From: Lysinibacillus capsici
GTDB lineage: Bacteria; Bacillota; Bacilli; Bacillales_A; Planococcaceae
Assembly (NCBI RefSeq): GCF_003367505.1
Contig: NZ_PXXX01000001.1
Span: 62,001-126,000, forward strand
Direction of reading: 5' to 3'
Length of the DNA: 64,000 bases
Shown here: positions 1-7,631 of the stretch, piece after piece
Position numbering within the stretch: the stretch's first letter is position 1
How the letters are laid out: each line of letters starts with the position of its first letter
Position numbers and translations under genes: made by a program
The notes under the pieces: model-generated
What the model saw: the letters and a program-made list of their open reading frames with translations, nothing else
What the model was told of the DNA's origin: nothing
The model's database searches: none

Positions 1-1
1 T

Positions 2-412
2 GATAAAATCAATGACTCAATGCCCAACTTTGTAGTAGAGAGATTAAGTAATTACTTACGTATTCAAAATAAAGAGCTGTATAGAGCCAATATTGTTGTC
101 ATTGGTGTCACTTATAAACCTAATATAAACGATTCACGTGAATCACCAGCACTTCATGTTATTCAGCAACTACTAGATAAACAATGCCAATTAACGATCA
201 TTGATCCTTATATACAAACATTTTCTATCGAACAATCCCATTTCAATACGGTTGCATTAACAGCACCAATAATCCAACAAGCAGATGCAGTATTAATTTT
301 AACGAATCATTCAACTATTGATTACTCTTTAATTGATCAACAAGCTTCTTTAATTTTTGATACACGTAATACCCATTTTTTGTTCGAAAATAAAAATTAT
401 TACAAACTATAA
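2..412 (+). CDS. UDP-sugar 6-dehydrogenase, C-terminal part (gene truncated by window start)
   Basis: This is the last ~137 residues of a nucleotide-sugar dehydrogenase of the UDP-glucose/UDP-N-acetyl-hexosamine dehydrogenase family. The reading frame is open to the window edge, so the ATG at 20 is internal (DKINDS precedes MPNFVV). Visible is the C-terminal UDP-binding domain with the family signature GVTYKPNINDSRESPA, then a Rossmann-like fold (LTIIDPY, ADAVLILTNH). The enzyme would oxidise a UDP-sugar to a UDP-uronic acid in the cytoplasm with two NAD+. It is followed 17 bp later by a deacetylase and a membrane glycosyltransferase, so it probably supplies an acidic sugar precursor for an exopolysaccharide. 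The NAD-binding domain and catalytic Cys lie outside the window, so the exact substrate (UDP-Glc, UDP-GlcNAc or UDP-ManNAc) cannot be decided. Confidence 0.85.
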   Translation, partial: DKINDSMPNFVVERLSNYLRIQNKELYRANIVVIGVTYKPNINDSRESPALHVIQQLLDKQCQLTIIDPYIQTFSIEQSHFNTVALTAPIIQQADAVLILTNHSTIDYSLIDQQASLIFDTRNTHFLFENKNYYKL

Positions 413-429
413 GGGGGAATTCATAGGAA

Positions 430-1863
430 ATGAAACTACTAAAACTATGTGGTCTGCTCATCATGCTGTTCTTAGCAGGCTGTCAGTCAGCGACACAAGA
501 AACGATTCATCCAGTTGATTCTTCTATAGAGGTCAAAAAATCTGATGGTACTAAAAGTGAATTAATTAGTCATGCCAATATTGTGGTACCAAAAGTATCG
601 TTAACATTTAATGGCTTAGCAGATAACGACACAATGAAATTGCTATTAACGAAACTAGATGAATCGAATATGAAGGCTACCTTTTTTCTAGAGGGAATGC
701 GTGTTGCTCAAGAGCCAGAGCTTGTGAAAGATATCTTAAAAAGGGGACATGAGGTGCAAAACGGTACATTGACATTTCCAGATGTAACGTCTTTGGATTA
801 TGACCAAACGTATGAAGAAATCATGTTAACCAATCAAATTTTTGAAGAGCATTTAGGCTATACACCAAAATTTGTTCGTAGTCGTTCAGGCGATGTTACC
901 GATAATATGCGCTTAGCAGCTAAGGCGCTTGATATGAAAGCCGTTATTGGATTATCTATTAACCCACTTGATAGAAAAATGCAAAGTGCTCAGGAGCTGA
1001 TTAATTATATCAGTAAATATATTGATAGGGGCTCTATTATTCATCTCAACACATACATTAATCCTGCCATTATTGATGCTATACCATTATTAGCTCAATT
1101 AGCTAAAGAACGCGAGTATACCATTACTACTTTGAGTGATCTATTGGATAAACGTTATTTAACAAAGTCCGTGGAAGAAATTTCAGGATATGATGCTGTC
1201 AGTCCAAATGTAAATTATGAGCAAGCCAAGCCGAATTTATATTATCGAAAAGAGACAACAAAAAAGGAAATAGCTATTACTTTTGATGATTGGGCACATG
1301 AAAAACGAGTAAAAGAAGTGTTGGATGTTTTACGTAAATATAATATCAAAAGTACCTTTTTCCTAATAGGAAGTGGTGTGGAGAAGAATCCACAATTAGC
1401 GAAGATGATTGTAGAGGAAGGTCATGAGGTAGCGAGCCACTCCTATTACCATTTAGATGTTACAAAAATGACACCCGAAGAATTACAAGATGATTTAGTG
1501 AAGGCACATCAGGCATTAACCTATGCTTTACAAGAGCCCCCGCTTCTATATTTCCGACCAGCCCAAGGAATAATGGATGAGCGAACGGCCAAGATCATTA
1601 CTGCTGCGGGAATTAAAACTATTGCTATGTATGATATCGCTTCTTTTGATTGGAATTTAGATTACTCAGCACAAGACATTTACGAACGGGTGATTTCTAG
1701 GGTTGGGCCCGGCAAGGTCATTGTCATGCATATCCTAGATGGAACAAATACGGTAGAAGCACTTCCACTCATTATTGAAAAACTTCTAGAAGATGGTTAT
1801 AGCTTTAGCAAAATGTCTACTTGGATTGAAGAAGATTCAAATAGGGATGTGAATGAACAATGA
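430..1863 (+). CDS. Lipoprotein with two tandem polysaccharide deacetylase (NodB) domains
   Basis: A 477-residue secreted lipoprotein: signal peptide with lipobox LAGC, lipidated Cys at 18. Two NodB-type carbohydrate esterase 4 domains follow. The first (about residues 55-240) is degenerate: the metal/catalytic TFDDG is TFNGLAD and the HSxxH motif is missing. The second (about 280-465) is intact, with TFDDW and HSYYH. The likely role is removal of N-acetyl groups from a polysaccharide outside the membrane, as IcaB and PgaB do for poly-GlcNAc; that substrate is an inference. It has its own SD (gggggaa) and overlaps the next gene by ATGA at 1860, which indicates translational coupling with the glycosyltransferase. 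Confidence 0.85.
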   Translation: MKLLKLCGLLIMLFLAGCQSATQETIHPVDSSIEVKKSDGTKSELISHANIVVPKVSLTFNGLADNDTMKLLLTKLDESNMKATFFLEGMRVAQEPELVKDILKRGHEVQNGTLTFPDVTSLDYDQTYEEIMLTNQIFEEHLGYTPKFVRSRSGDVTDNMRLAAKALDMKAVIGLSINPLDRKMQSAQELINYISKYIDRGSIIHLNTYINPAIIDAIPLLAQLAKEREYTITTLSDLLDKRYLTKSVEEISGYDAVSPNVNYEQAKPNLYYRKETTKKEIAITFDDWAHEKRVKEVLDVLRKYNIKSTFFLIGSGVEKNPQLAKMIVEEGHEVASHSYYHLDVTKMTPEELQDDLVKAHQALTYALQEPPLLYFRPAQGIMDERTAKIITAAGIKTIAMYDIASFDWNLDYSAQDIYERVISRVGPGKVIVMHILDGTNTVEALPLIIEKLLEDGYSFSKMSTWIEEDSNRDVNEQ

Positions 1864-3728
1864 AAACAAAAAAAGAGATCTTAACGATACCACGCTCTGA
1901 CCGTCGGATTCTTTCAAATATTCCCGATCCCGAAAATGTAAGGAGCCTTGTGAATCGTCGTGGCGCCTCCTATCAGAAAGAGGAAATTGATCCGACAGAT
2001 GTGAATGAAATCTATCGACTTCAACAATTAAGTTTACGCTACGAAACTCATTTTGAGGTTCATATTAAAAGGGCAAAACGCCAAGTGAACGCAGAAAAAC
2101 TTTTTGCAGAGGATATTTCGGTAACGGGTATCCTCGTTTACTCTAATCAACCTCATGAATTTTTAATAAATGAAATTTTAACAATGAATTTCAACATACC
2201 GGGTGGTGCAATGCCTGAGGGCTATGAAGCCAAAGTGAAGTTAAAGGCTAAGGTTGTCCGTTATTTTACGAAAGAAGTGGATAGAGAACTACGTTATTAT
2301 GCTGCCTGTGAATTTTTACAGCCTTTAAACGAATATATGACAAAAAAACGTTGGGGCATTTCTATTTTTATGGCTAGTTTATTTTTATTGGTCGTATCGA
2401 TTATTGTCATGTTAATGAGAGCAGAAAGCGTGATTTACTTTAGGTTTAATAAATTTTTATATCTTTATAGTATTATTGCAGCAACATTTCTGTTAAGTAG
2501 ATATTTATTTGGTATTTTCTATAAAAATGTACCGATCAATCCAAAGTTTGAACCAGGTGTCTCCATTATTATTCCAGTCTTTAATGAGGAAGAGTGGATT
2601 CATCGCACGATTTCTAGTTGTATCAATCAATATTACCCAGTAGATAAATTAGAAGTAATCGTTGTAGATGATTGTTCAACAGATCGTACAGAGGAAAAGG
2701 CATACGACATGATTAACCTTATTCATCAAGAGGGTGAACGATTTAAGACGAATGATCGATTAAAGTTTTATAAGCTTCCACAAAACGGTGGGAAACGGGA
2801 AGCGTTAGTTGCGGGTGTTCATCAAGCGAAGCATGATTTAGTTGTTTTTGTGGATTCCGATAGTTTTTTAGAGCCACATGCAATCCGTAATTTAGTGCAA
2901 CCTTTTCAAGATCCCAAAATGGGCGGTGTGGCTGGCCGAACAGAGGTTGAAAATAAATTTACTAATGCGCTAACTAAATTACAGACGGTTCGTTATTATA
3001 TTGCCTTCCGTATCATGAAAGCAGCTGAAGCATGGTTTGATACGGTTACTTGCTTATCAGGACCACTAGCCTGTTACCGGAAAGAGCTAATTTTAAAAAA
3101 TGAAACAGCATGGCTTAATCAAAAATTTCTTGGTCAGCCAGCAACTTTTGGTGATGACCGTAGTATGACAAACTATATTTTAAAAACACATCGAACAGGC
3201 TATCAGGACAATGCCATTTGTTCAACAATTGTTCCATCTGACACAAAAGTTTTTCTATCCCAGCAAATGAGATGGAAACGTTCTTGGCTTCGAGAATCTT
3301 TGCGTGCATTTTTATTTATGTGGAAAAAAGAACCGTTTATGTTCCTTTTCTTCATTATTGGTTTAATTGTGCCGATTGCAGCACCAATTGTCGTTGTTTA
3401 TAACTTAATTTATGTACCAGTCATGTATGGTATTTTTCCTACAACGTTTTTAATAGGTTTACTATTAATGGCCATGCTTATGAGTTTGGCTCATCTATTC
3501 TTTAGAAAAAGTAAACTATGGGGATTTGGTTTTATCTTTGTCCTCTATTATGAATTTATTTTGCTATGGCAGATGCCAGTTGCTTGGGTGACTTTTTGGA
3601 AATCTACATGGGGGACAAGGGAAACACCTCAGGATGTTCTAGCGAAGGAAAAGAAAATGGAAAAGCAAAAATTACGAAAATCCCGATTTTCGATGTTGAA
3701 AATTAGAAAAAAGGGTGAGAAGGAATGA
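1860..3728 (+). CDS. PilZ-domain family 2 glycosyltransferase (membrane polysaccharide synthase)
   Basis: A 622-residue processive GT2 synthase of the cellulose/hyaluronan/alginate synthase type. Order: N-terminal PilZ-like region (about 60-155) with the c-di-GMP motif D-x-S-x-x-G seen as DISVTG, two transmembrane helices (about 160-215), GT-A catalytic domain (about 225-480) with VVDDCSTD, a DSD metal site (VFVDSDS), GDDRS and the QxxRW motif QQMRW, then several C-terminal helices. The PilZ arginine motif is weak: I see KRAKR and not a clean RxxxR. It would polymerise and export a UDP-sugar polymer, with activity probably switched by c-di-GMP. ATGA overlaps on both sides (1860 and 3725) place it in one operon with two deacetylase-type proteins. 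The polymer is unknown. Confidence 0.85.
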   Translation: MKTKKEILTIPRSDRRILSNIPDPENVRSLVNRRGASYQKEEIDPTDVNEIYRLQQLSLRYETHFEVHIKRAKRQVNAEKLFAEDISVTGILVYSNQPHEFLINEILTMNFNIPGGAMPEGYEAKVKLKAKVVRYFTKEVDRELRYYAACEFLQPLNEYMTKKRWGISIFMASLFLLVVSIIVMLMRAESVIYFRFNKFLYLYSIIAATFLLSRYLFGIFYKNVPINPKFEPGVSIIIPVFNEEEWIHRTISSCINQYYPVDKLEVIVVDDCSTDRTEEKAYDMINLIHQEGERFKTNDRLKFYKLPQNGGKREALVAGVHQAKHDLVVFVDSDSFLEPHAIRNLVQPFQDPKMGGVAGRTEVENKFTNALTKLQTVRYYIAFRIMKAAEAWFDTVTCLSGPLACYRKELILKNETAWLNQKFLGQPATFGDDRSMTNYILKTHRTGYQDNAICSTIVPSDTKVFLSQQMRWKRSWLRESLRAFLFMWKKEPFMFLFFIIGLIVPIAAPIVVVYNLIYVPVMYGIFPTTFLIGLLLMAMLMSLAHLFFRKSKLWGFGFIFVLYYEFILLWQMPVAWVTFWKSTWGTRETPQDVLAKEKKMEKQKLRKSRFSMLKIRKKGEKE

Positions 3729-5476
3729 ACGGAAAAAGTGTAGAGCTTCAGCCAGCTAAAAAAAATCGTCGGAAAATCATCCGTTCGATCGCTCAATTAA
3801 TTATAGTAGTATTGTTAGCTGTCATTTTAATTAAAGCTGTTTTTCTAACAGAGAAAAGGGGAGCTGAAACAGTTCCATTAAATAATAAAGAGGGTTTTAT
3901 TGCTCTTTCCTATTTTGGTGTCAGTAGAAATGAATCACCTAAATATGTGTCTAAAAAGAATTTAGAAGAACAATTAACTTTGTTAGAAAAACAAGGGTAT
4001 CAAACCATTACTCAAAAGGATATTTTAGACTTCTATCAGCATGATAAACCATTGCCAGAAAAAGCTTTGTATCTATCATTTGAAGATGGACGTACAGATT
4101 CTAGTATTTTTGCTCAAAATATTATGGAAAAATTAAATTATAAGGCAACGATGTTTACTTATGCCAATAAAATGGATACAACCGATAATAAATTTTTAAA
4201 GCCCAAAGATTTAAAACTGATGGAAAAAAGCGGTTATTGGGAAATGGGCTCCAATGGATATAGGTTAACCTATATTAATATTTTTAATGATAAAGGACAG
4301 TCCTTAGGCGTCATAGATGAAAATAACGTACCTAATAAAACAACAATAGAATACTATAATCATTATTTAATGGATTTTATTCGTAATCAATATATGATAC
4401 CAAGTGAAACTCGACAAGAGATGGAGGCTCGTATTAAGAAGGACTACAATTTAATGCAGGATATCTATCATGAAGAGTTGGGGGAAGTCCCTAAAGCCTA
4501 CGCAATTATGCATGCAAACTCACTTTATAACAATATGGATCCTCTCGTAGAAAGTGTGAATAACAAAGAAATTAAAGACAAGTTTCGTATGCATTTTAAT
4601 CTAGAATTAGGAGCCTACAATGATAAAGAGGCAGATATTTATAATTTAAGCAGATTACAAGTATCACCATATTGGTCAACTAATCATGTGATGATGAAGA
4701 TCAGACAGGCCAGTAGGCAAAACATACAATTTAAGATAGGAGATCAGGAAGTAGCACAACACTGGAAAGTGATAAATGGTGCGGCAGAATATGAAAATAA
4801 TGAGATCACCTTAACTTCAGCACCATCAAGTGAAGGCAGAATTCTTTTAAAGGAGGAACTGCCAGATCAATATAATGTGAATTTTGCGTTTAAAGGGAAT
4901 GTGGTTGGCCAACAAGCTTTCTATGTAAATTACGATGAAAAAACAAATAGTTATTTACGAATTGTACTAGTCGATAATGAGATTGTAATAAGTGAAAAAT
5001 TACCAGGCGGGGGAATTGTTGAAAAAGAACGCTTTCCATTAAATGAAATTAAGTGGAATGAAGAAGAATACGCATTTAATAAAGCAACAGTTTACACTTA
5101 CCATGATACGCAAAAAGGGTCACGTATAGATGAAGAAGAGTACCCAAGAAACTTAACGGAAAATAGAGTATTTAACATTGCTATAAATAAGGATAAAATA
5201 GAAATAGATGTAGATAATGTATTATCCGAGACCGTTCAAATAAATCCGAAATTACAAGGGGCACAGATTGGATTTGGTGCGTTGTACAGTAATAAGAACA
5301 CTTCACACGAACAGTATGCAGATGATATTTACGATACATTAATTGAAGATATTTTGATTACAGATAAAAACAATCAAACTATTTTTACGAACCAATATAC
5401 GAATTTCGAGAAGGTTAAGTATAAATCCACTGAGTTATTTAATCATGTCGTTGATTTCTTTATCGAGACCTTCTAA
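3725..5476 (+). CDS. Membrane-anchored deacetylase-like protein with C-terminal lectin-like domain
   Basis: A 583-residue protein with one N-terminal membrane anchor (about residues 20-40). Residues ~55-300 resemble a NodB deacetylase fold, but the key motifs are altered. TFDDG reads SFEDG, and the HSxxH metal site is replaced by SNGYR, so it may be inactive or may bind polymer. Residues ~340-570 look like a beta-sandwich carbohydrate-binding (concanavalin/LamG-like) domain, judged from alternating beta-strand pattern only. The pairing of a deacetylase-like fold with a second carbohydrate domain recalls PgaB of the poly-GlcNAc system, although the second domain is different. It starts inside the ATGA overlap with the synthase gene, with SD gagaagga. 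Function is inferred from context. Confidence 0.7.
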   Translation: MNGKSVELQPAKKNRRKIIRSIAQLIIVVLLAVILIKAVFLTEKRGAETVPLNNKEGFIALSYFGVSRNESPKYVSKKNLEEQLTLLEKQGYQTITQKDILDFYQHDKPLPEKALYLSFEDGRTDSSIFAQNIMEKLNYKATMFTYANKMDTTDNKFLKPKDLKLMEKSGYWEMGSNGYRLTYINIFNDKGQSLGVIDENNVPNKTTIEYYNHYLMDFIRNQYMIPSETRQEMEARIKKDYNLMQDIYHEELGEVPKAYAIMHANSLYNNMDPLVESVNNKEIKDKFRMHFNLELGAYNDKEADIYNLSRLQVSPYWSTNHVMMKIRQASRQNIQFKIGDQEVAQHWKVINGAAEYENNEITLTSAPSSEGRILLKEELPDQYNVNFAFKGNVVGQQAFYVNYDEKTNSYLRIVLVDNEIVISEKLPGGGIVEKERFPLNEIKWNEEEYAFNKATVYTYHDTQKGSRIDEEEYPRNLTENRVFNIAINKDKIEIDVDNVLSETVQINPKLQGAQIGFGALYSNKNTSHEQYADDIYDTLIEDILITDKNNQTIFTNQYTNFEKVKYKSTELFNHVVDFFIETF

Positions 5477-5498
5477 ATCGGGGTGAAATTAGAGTCAA

Positions 5499-6545
5499 GT
5501 GAAGAACATTATGTTATTTATTTGTATTGCGCTACTATTTATTACAGCTTGTAGTAATAGTAAAGAACAGCCAGCTAAAGCAAAGGAAGAATTTAACGAT
5601 AAGGAGAAGCTCCGATTATCTATTTGGTTACCAGAATGGCAAAATAAATCCGCCATGAAAGATGTAGAAAATTCTCAGCTTGGATTACAAGATATACGTG
5701 TTTTTGGCGCATATTTTAATAGCAATGATGAACTATTGTTAACAGAAAATGCCGTAGATATGTTGCAAAAGACCAAGCAGCAATTTAATGATTCCCATCA
5801 TGTGATCCTAACACTCATCAATGATTATGTAACAGAGAATGCTCCATCTGTTCAAAAGGATAGCACGCTTTTGCATAGATTATTGCAGGATTCCTCAGCA
5901 AGGCAAAAGCATATTGGAAATATTTTGCGGGTTGTGGAACAATATCAAGTAAATGGCATTGAGATTGATTATGAAAAGGTGGCTAAAGATGACCTTCAAA
6001 ACTATATCCTATTTTTAGAAGAGCTTTACCAAGAGCTTTCCAAAAAGGATGTTACATTGCATGTTGTACTCGAACCACGCTTTCCATTTGATGTGAAATT
6101 ACCAGATGGACCTCACTATACAGTAATGGCCTATAATGTTCATGGTTACCACAGTGGGCCAGGTGCTAAAGCTACTTTTTCTTTTCTAGATGATTTAGTA
6201 AAAAAAATGAAGAAGTCTAATCAAGATTTAGCTATCGCCTTTGCCACTGGAGGTTTTGATTGGGTAGCTCAGGGCAAAACAGTCGCTTTAACAGAGCTTG
6301 AGGCCGAACAATTACTAGCCGATAGAAAAGCAGCTAAGCAGCGTGATCAAGCAAGTGGAGCCGTTTATTTTTCATATGTAGATGACAATAATGTCAGCCA
6401 TGAAGTTTGGTATGCTGATCAAGAAACGCTAGAAAAATGGGTTACTTACGTTCAAAAGAAAAGCTATCATGACGTTGTATTATGGCGTGCAGGAGGCTTA
6501 GGAGAGAAAACAATAGAATGGATTGCTGAGCAATCAACAGAATAA
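5499..6545 (+). CDS. GH18-like glycoside hydrolase lipoprotein
   Basis: A 348-residue lipoprotein with signal peptide and lipobox ITAC (Cys 18). The body matches the chitinase-like GH18 barrel: NGIEIDYE at about residue 155 corresponds to the GH18 DxxDxDxE strand, with the terminal catalytic Glu kept and the first Asp changed to Asn. YTVMAYNVHGY fits the strand that places the Met-Ala-Tyr residues, as in spore-germination and chitinase-like proteins. It may trim or release the polysaccharide made by the operon. It starts with GTG at 5499 after SD ggggtg and is the last gene before a strong terminator. Substrate unknown. Confidence 0.7.
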   Translation: MKNIMLFICIALLFITACSNSKEQPAKAKEEFNDKEKLRLSIWLPEWQNKSAMKDVENSQLGLQDIRVFGAYFNSNDELLLTENAVDMLQKTKQQFNDSHHVILTLINDYVTENAPSVQKDSTLLHRLLQDSSARQKHIGNILRVVEQYQVNGIEIDYEKVAKDDLQNYILFLEELYQELSKKDVTLHVVLEPRFPFDVKLPDGPHYTVMAYNVHGYHSGPGAKATFSFLDDLVKKMKKSNQDLAIAFATGGFDWVAQGKTVALTELEAEQLLADRKAAKQRDQASGAVYFSYVDDNNVSHEVWYADQETLEKWVTYVQKKSYHDVVLWRAGGLGEKTIEWIAEQSTE

Positions 6546-6548
6546 TAA

Positions 6549-6576
6549 AAAAATCGCCCAAAAGGCGATTTTTTTA
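6549..6576. terminator. Bidirectional intrinsic terminator
   Basis: Stem AAATCGCC / GGCGATTT with loop CAAAA-type and A/T runs on both sides. It ends the polysaccharide operon and also the convergent LysR gene. Confidence 0.9.
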
Positions 6577-7476
6577 TTGGAATTGTGAAAGGCGAGAAAA
6601 AAAGTTTTTCACAAAGTCTAAGAAAATGATTTCTGATGGTGCAATTTCTCGATTTACGGGTGAAATAATACCAACAGTTCTAGGGATTGTAGGAGATTCA
6701 ATAGGAACCTTAATGGTAAAGCGAGCTGCTGAATCATAAAGAGAACTTTCTGGTAATAGACTAACACCTATGCCAGCGGCGACTAAGCCCTTTAGTGCAT
6801 CCAAATCTTCTCCCTCTGAAATGACATTTGGTAAAAAGCCTGCAGCTCGACAAGCATCCATCGCTACCTTATGCAAAATGTAACCATCTGGAAATAATAC
6901 GAATAAATCATTTTTCAACTCTGCAAGCTGTATGCTTTCTCTTTTAGCTAATGGATGATTGGCTGGTAGGAGTGCGGCAATATTTTCAGTAAACAGAATG
7001 GTTGATTGAATGGATTCGTCCTTAGGGGGCAGGGGTCCCAAAAAGGCGAGGTTCAACTCCCGATTTTTGACTGCATCAATCAAAAATCGATAAGACCCTT
7101 GACGGAGCTGGAATTGTAAATCAGGATATTCGCGTTTAAAGGCTGAAATAACGGTTGGCAGAACATAGCTAGCTAAACTTGTTGGAAAGCCGATTTTAAT
7201 TGAGCCCTTTGCAGGATCAAGATATTCTTCTACTTGCTTTGCTGCAAAATCGATGGCCTTTAATGCCGTAATGGTATGCTCAAGAAATGTCTTCCCTATT
7301 GGTGTTAATTTGACATTTCGTCCCACTCGTTCAAATAACGGAGTGCCTAACTCATCCTCAAGATTTGCGATTTGCCGACTAATGGCAGATTGGGCTACAT
7401 GAAGATGCTCAGCAGCCTCTGATATATGCTCACGTTCAGCAACCTCTACAAAATAGCGTAATTGACGTAACTCCAC
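6574..7476 (-). CDS. gltC: GltC-like LysR-family transcriptional regulator
   Basis: About 300 residues: N-terminal winged helix-turn-helix (AAEHLHVAQSAISRQIANLE) and a LysR substrate-binding domain. The sequence closely follows my memory of B. subtilis GltC along its whole length (LRQLRYFVEVAEREH, IGFPTSLAS, GEDLDALKGLVAAG, LLPESS). GltC activates glutamate synthase gltAB and responds to glutamate dehydrogenase and 2-oxoglutarate status. No gltAB lies beside it here, so its target is elsewhere or differs. Start choice: an ATG at 7482 sits only ~2 nt after the GAGGTG ribosome site; GTG at 7476 has ideal spacing and gives the family N-terminus MELRQL. An extended 5' non-coding stretch (7483-7631) separates it from the divergent kinase. 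Confidence 0.75.
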   Translation of the reverse strand: MELRQLRYFVEVAEREHISEAAEHLHVAQSAISRQIANLEDELGTPLFERVGRNVKLTPIGKTFLEHTITALKAIDFAAKQVEEYLDPAKGSIKIGFPTSLASYVLPTVISAFKREYPDLQFQLRQGSYRFLIDAVKNRELNLAFLGPLPPKDESIQSTILFTENIAALLPANHPLAKRESIQLAELKNDLFVLFPDGYILHKVAMDACRAAGFLPNVISEGEDLDALKGLVAAGIGVSLLPESSLYDSAARFTIKVPIESPTIPRTVGIISPVNREIAPSEIIFLDFVKNFFSRLSQFQ

Positions 7477-7631
7477 TAACATTTCACCTCTATTAATCTA
7501 AAAATAAGATTGATTATACCTTAATTATATATTATTTAAGATGAAAAATGACTGTTTATGTCAAAATAAAAATTATAAGCTGTTAGATATTTGAGAGTTC
7601 GCTATTGTAAGATGAGGAGGAGGTGGGATTC

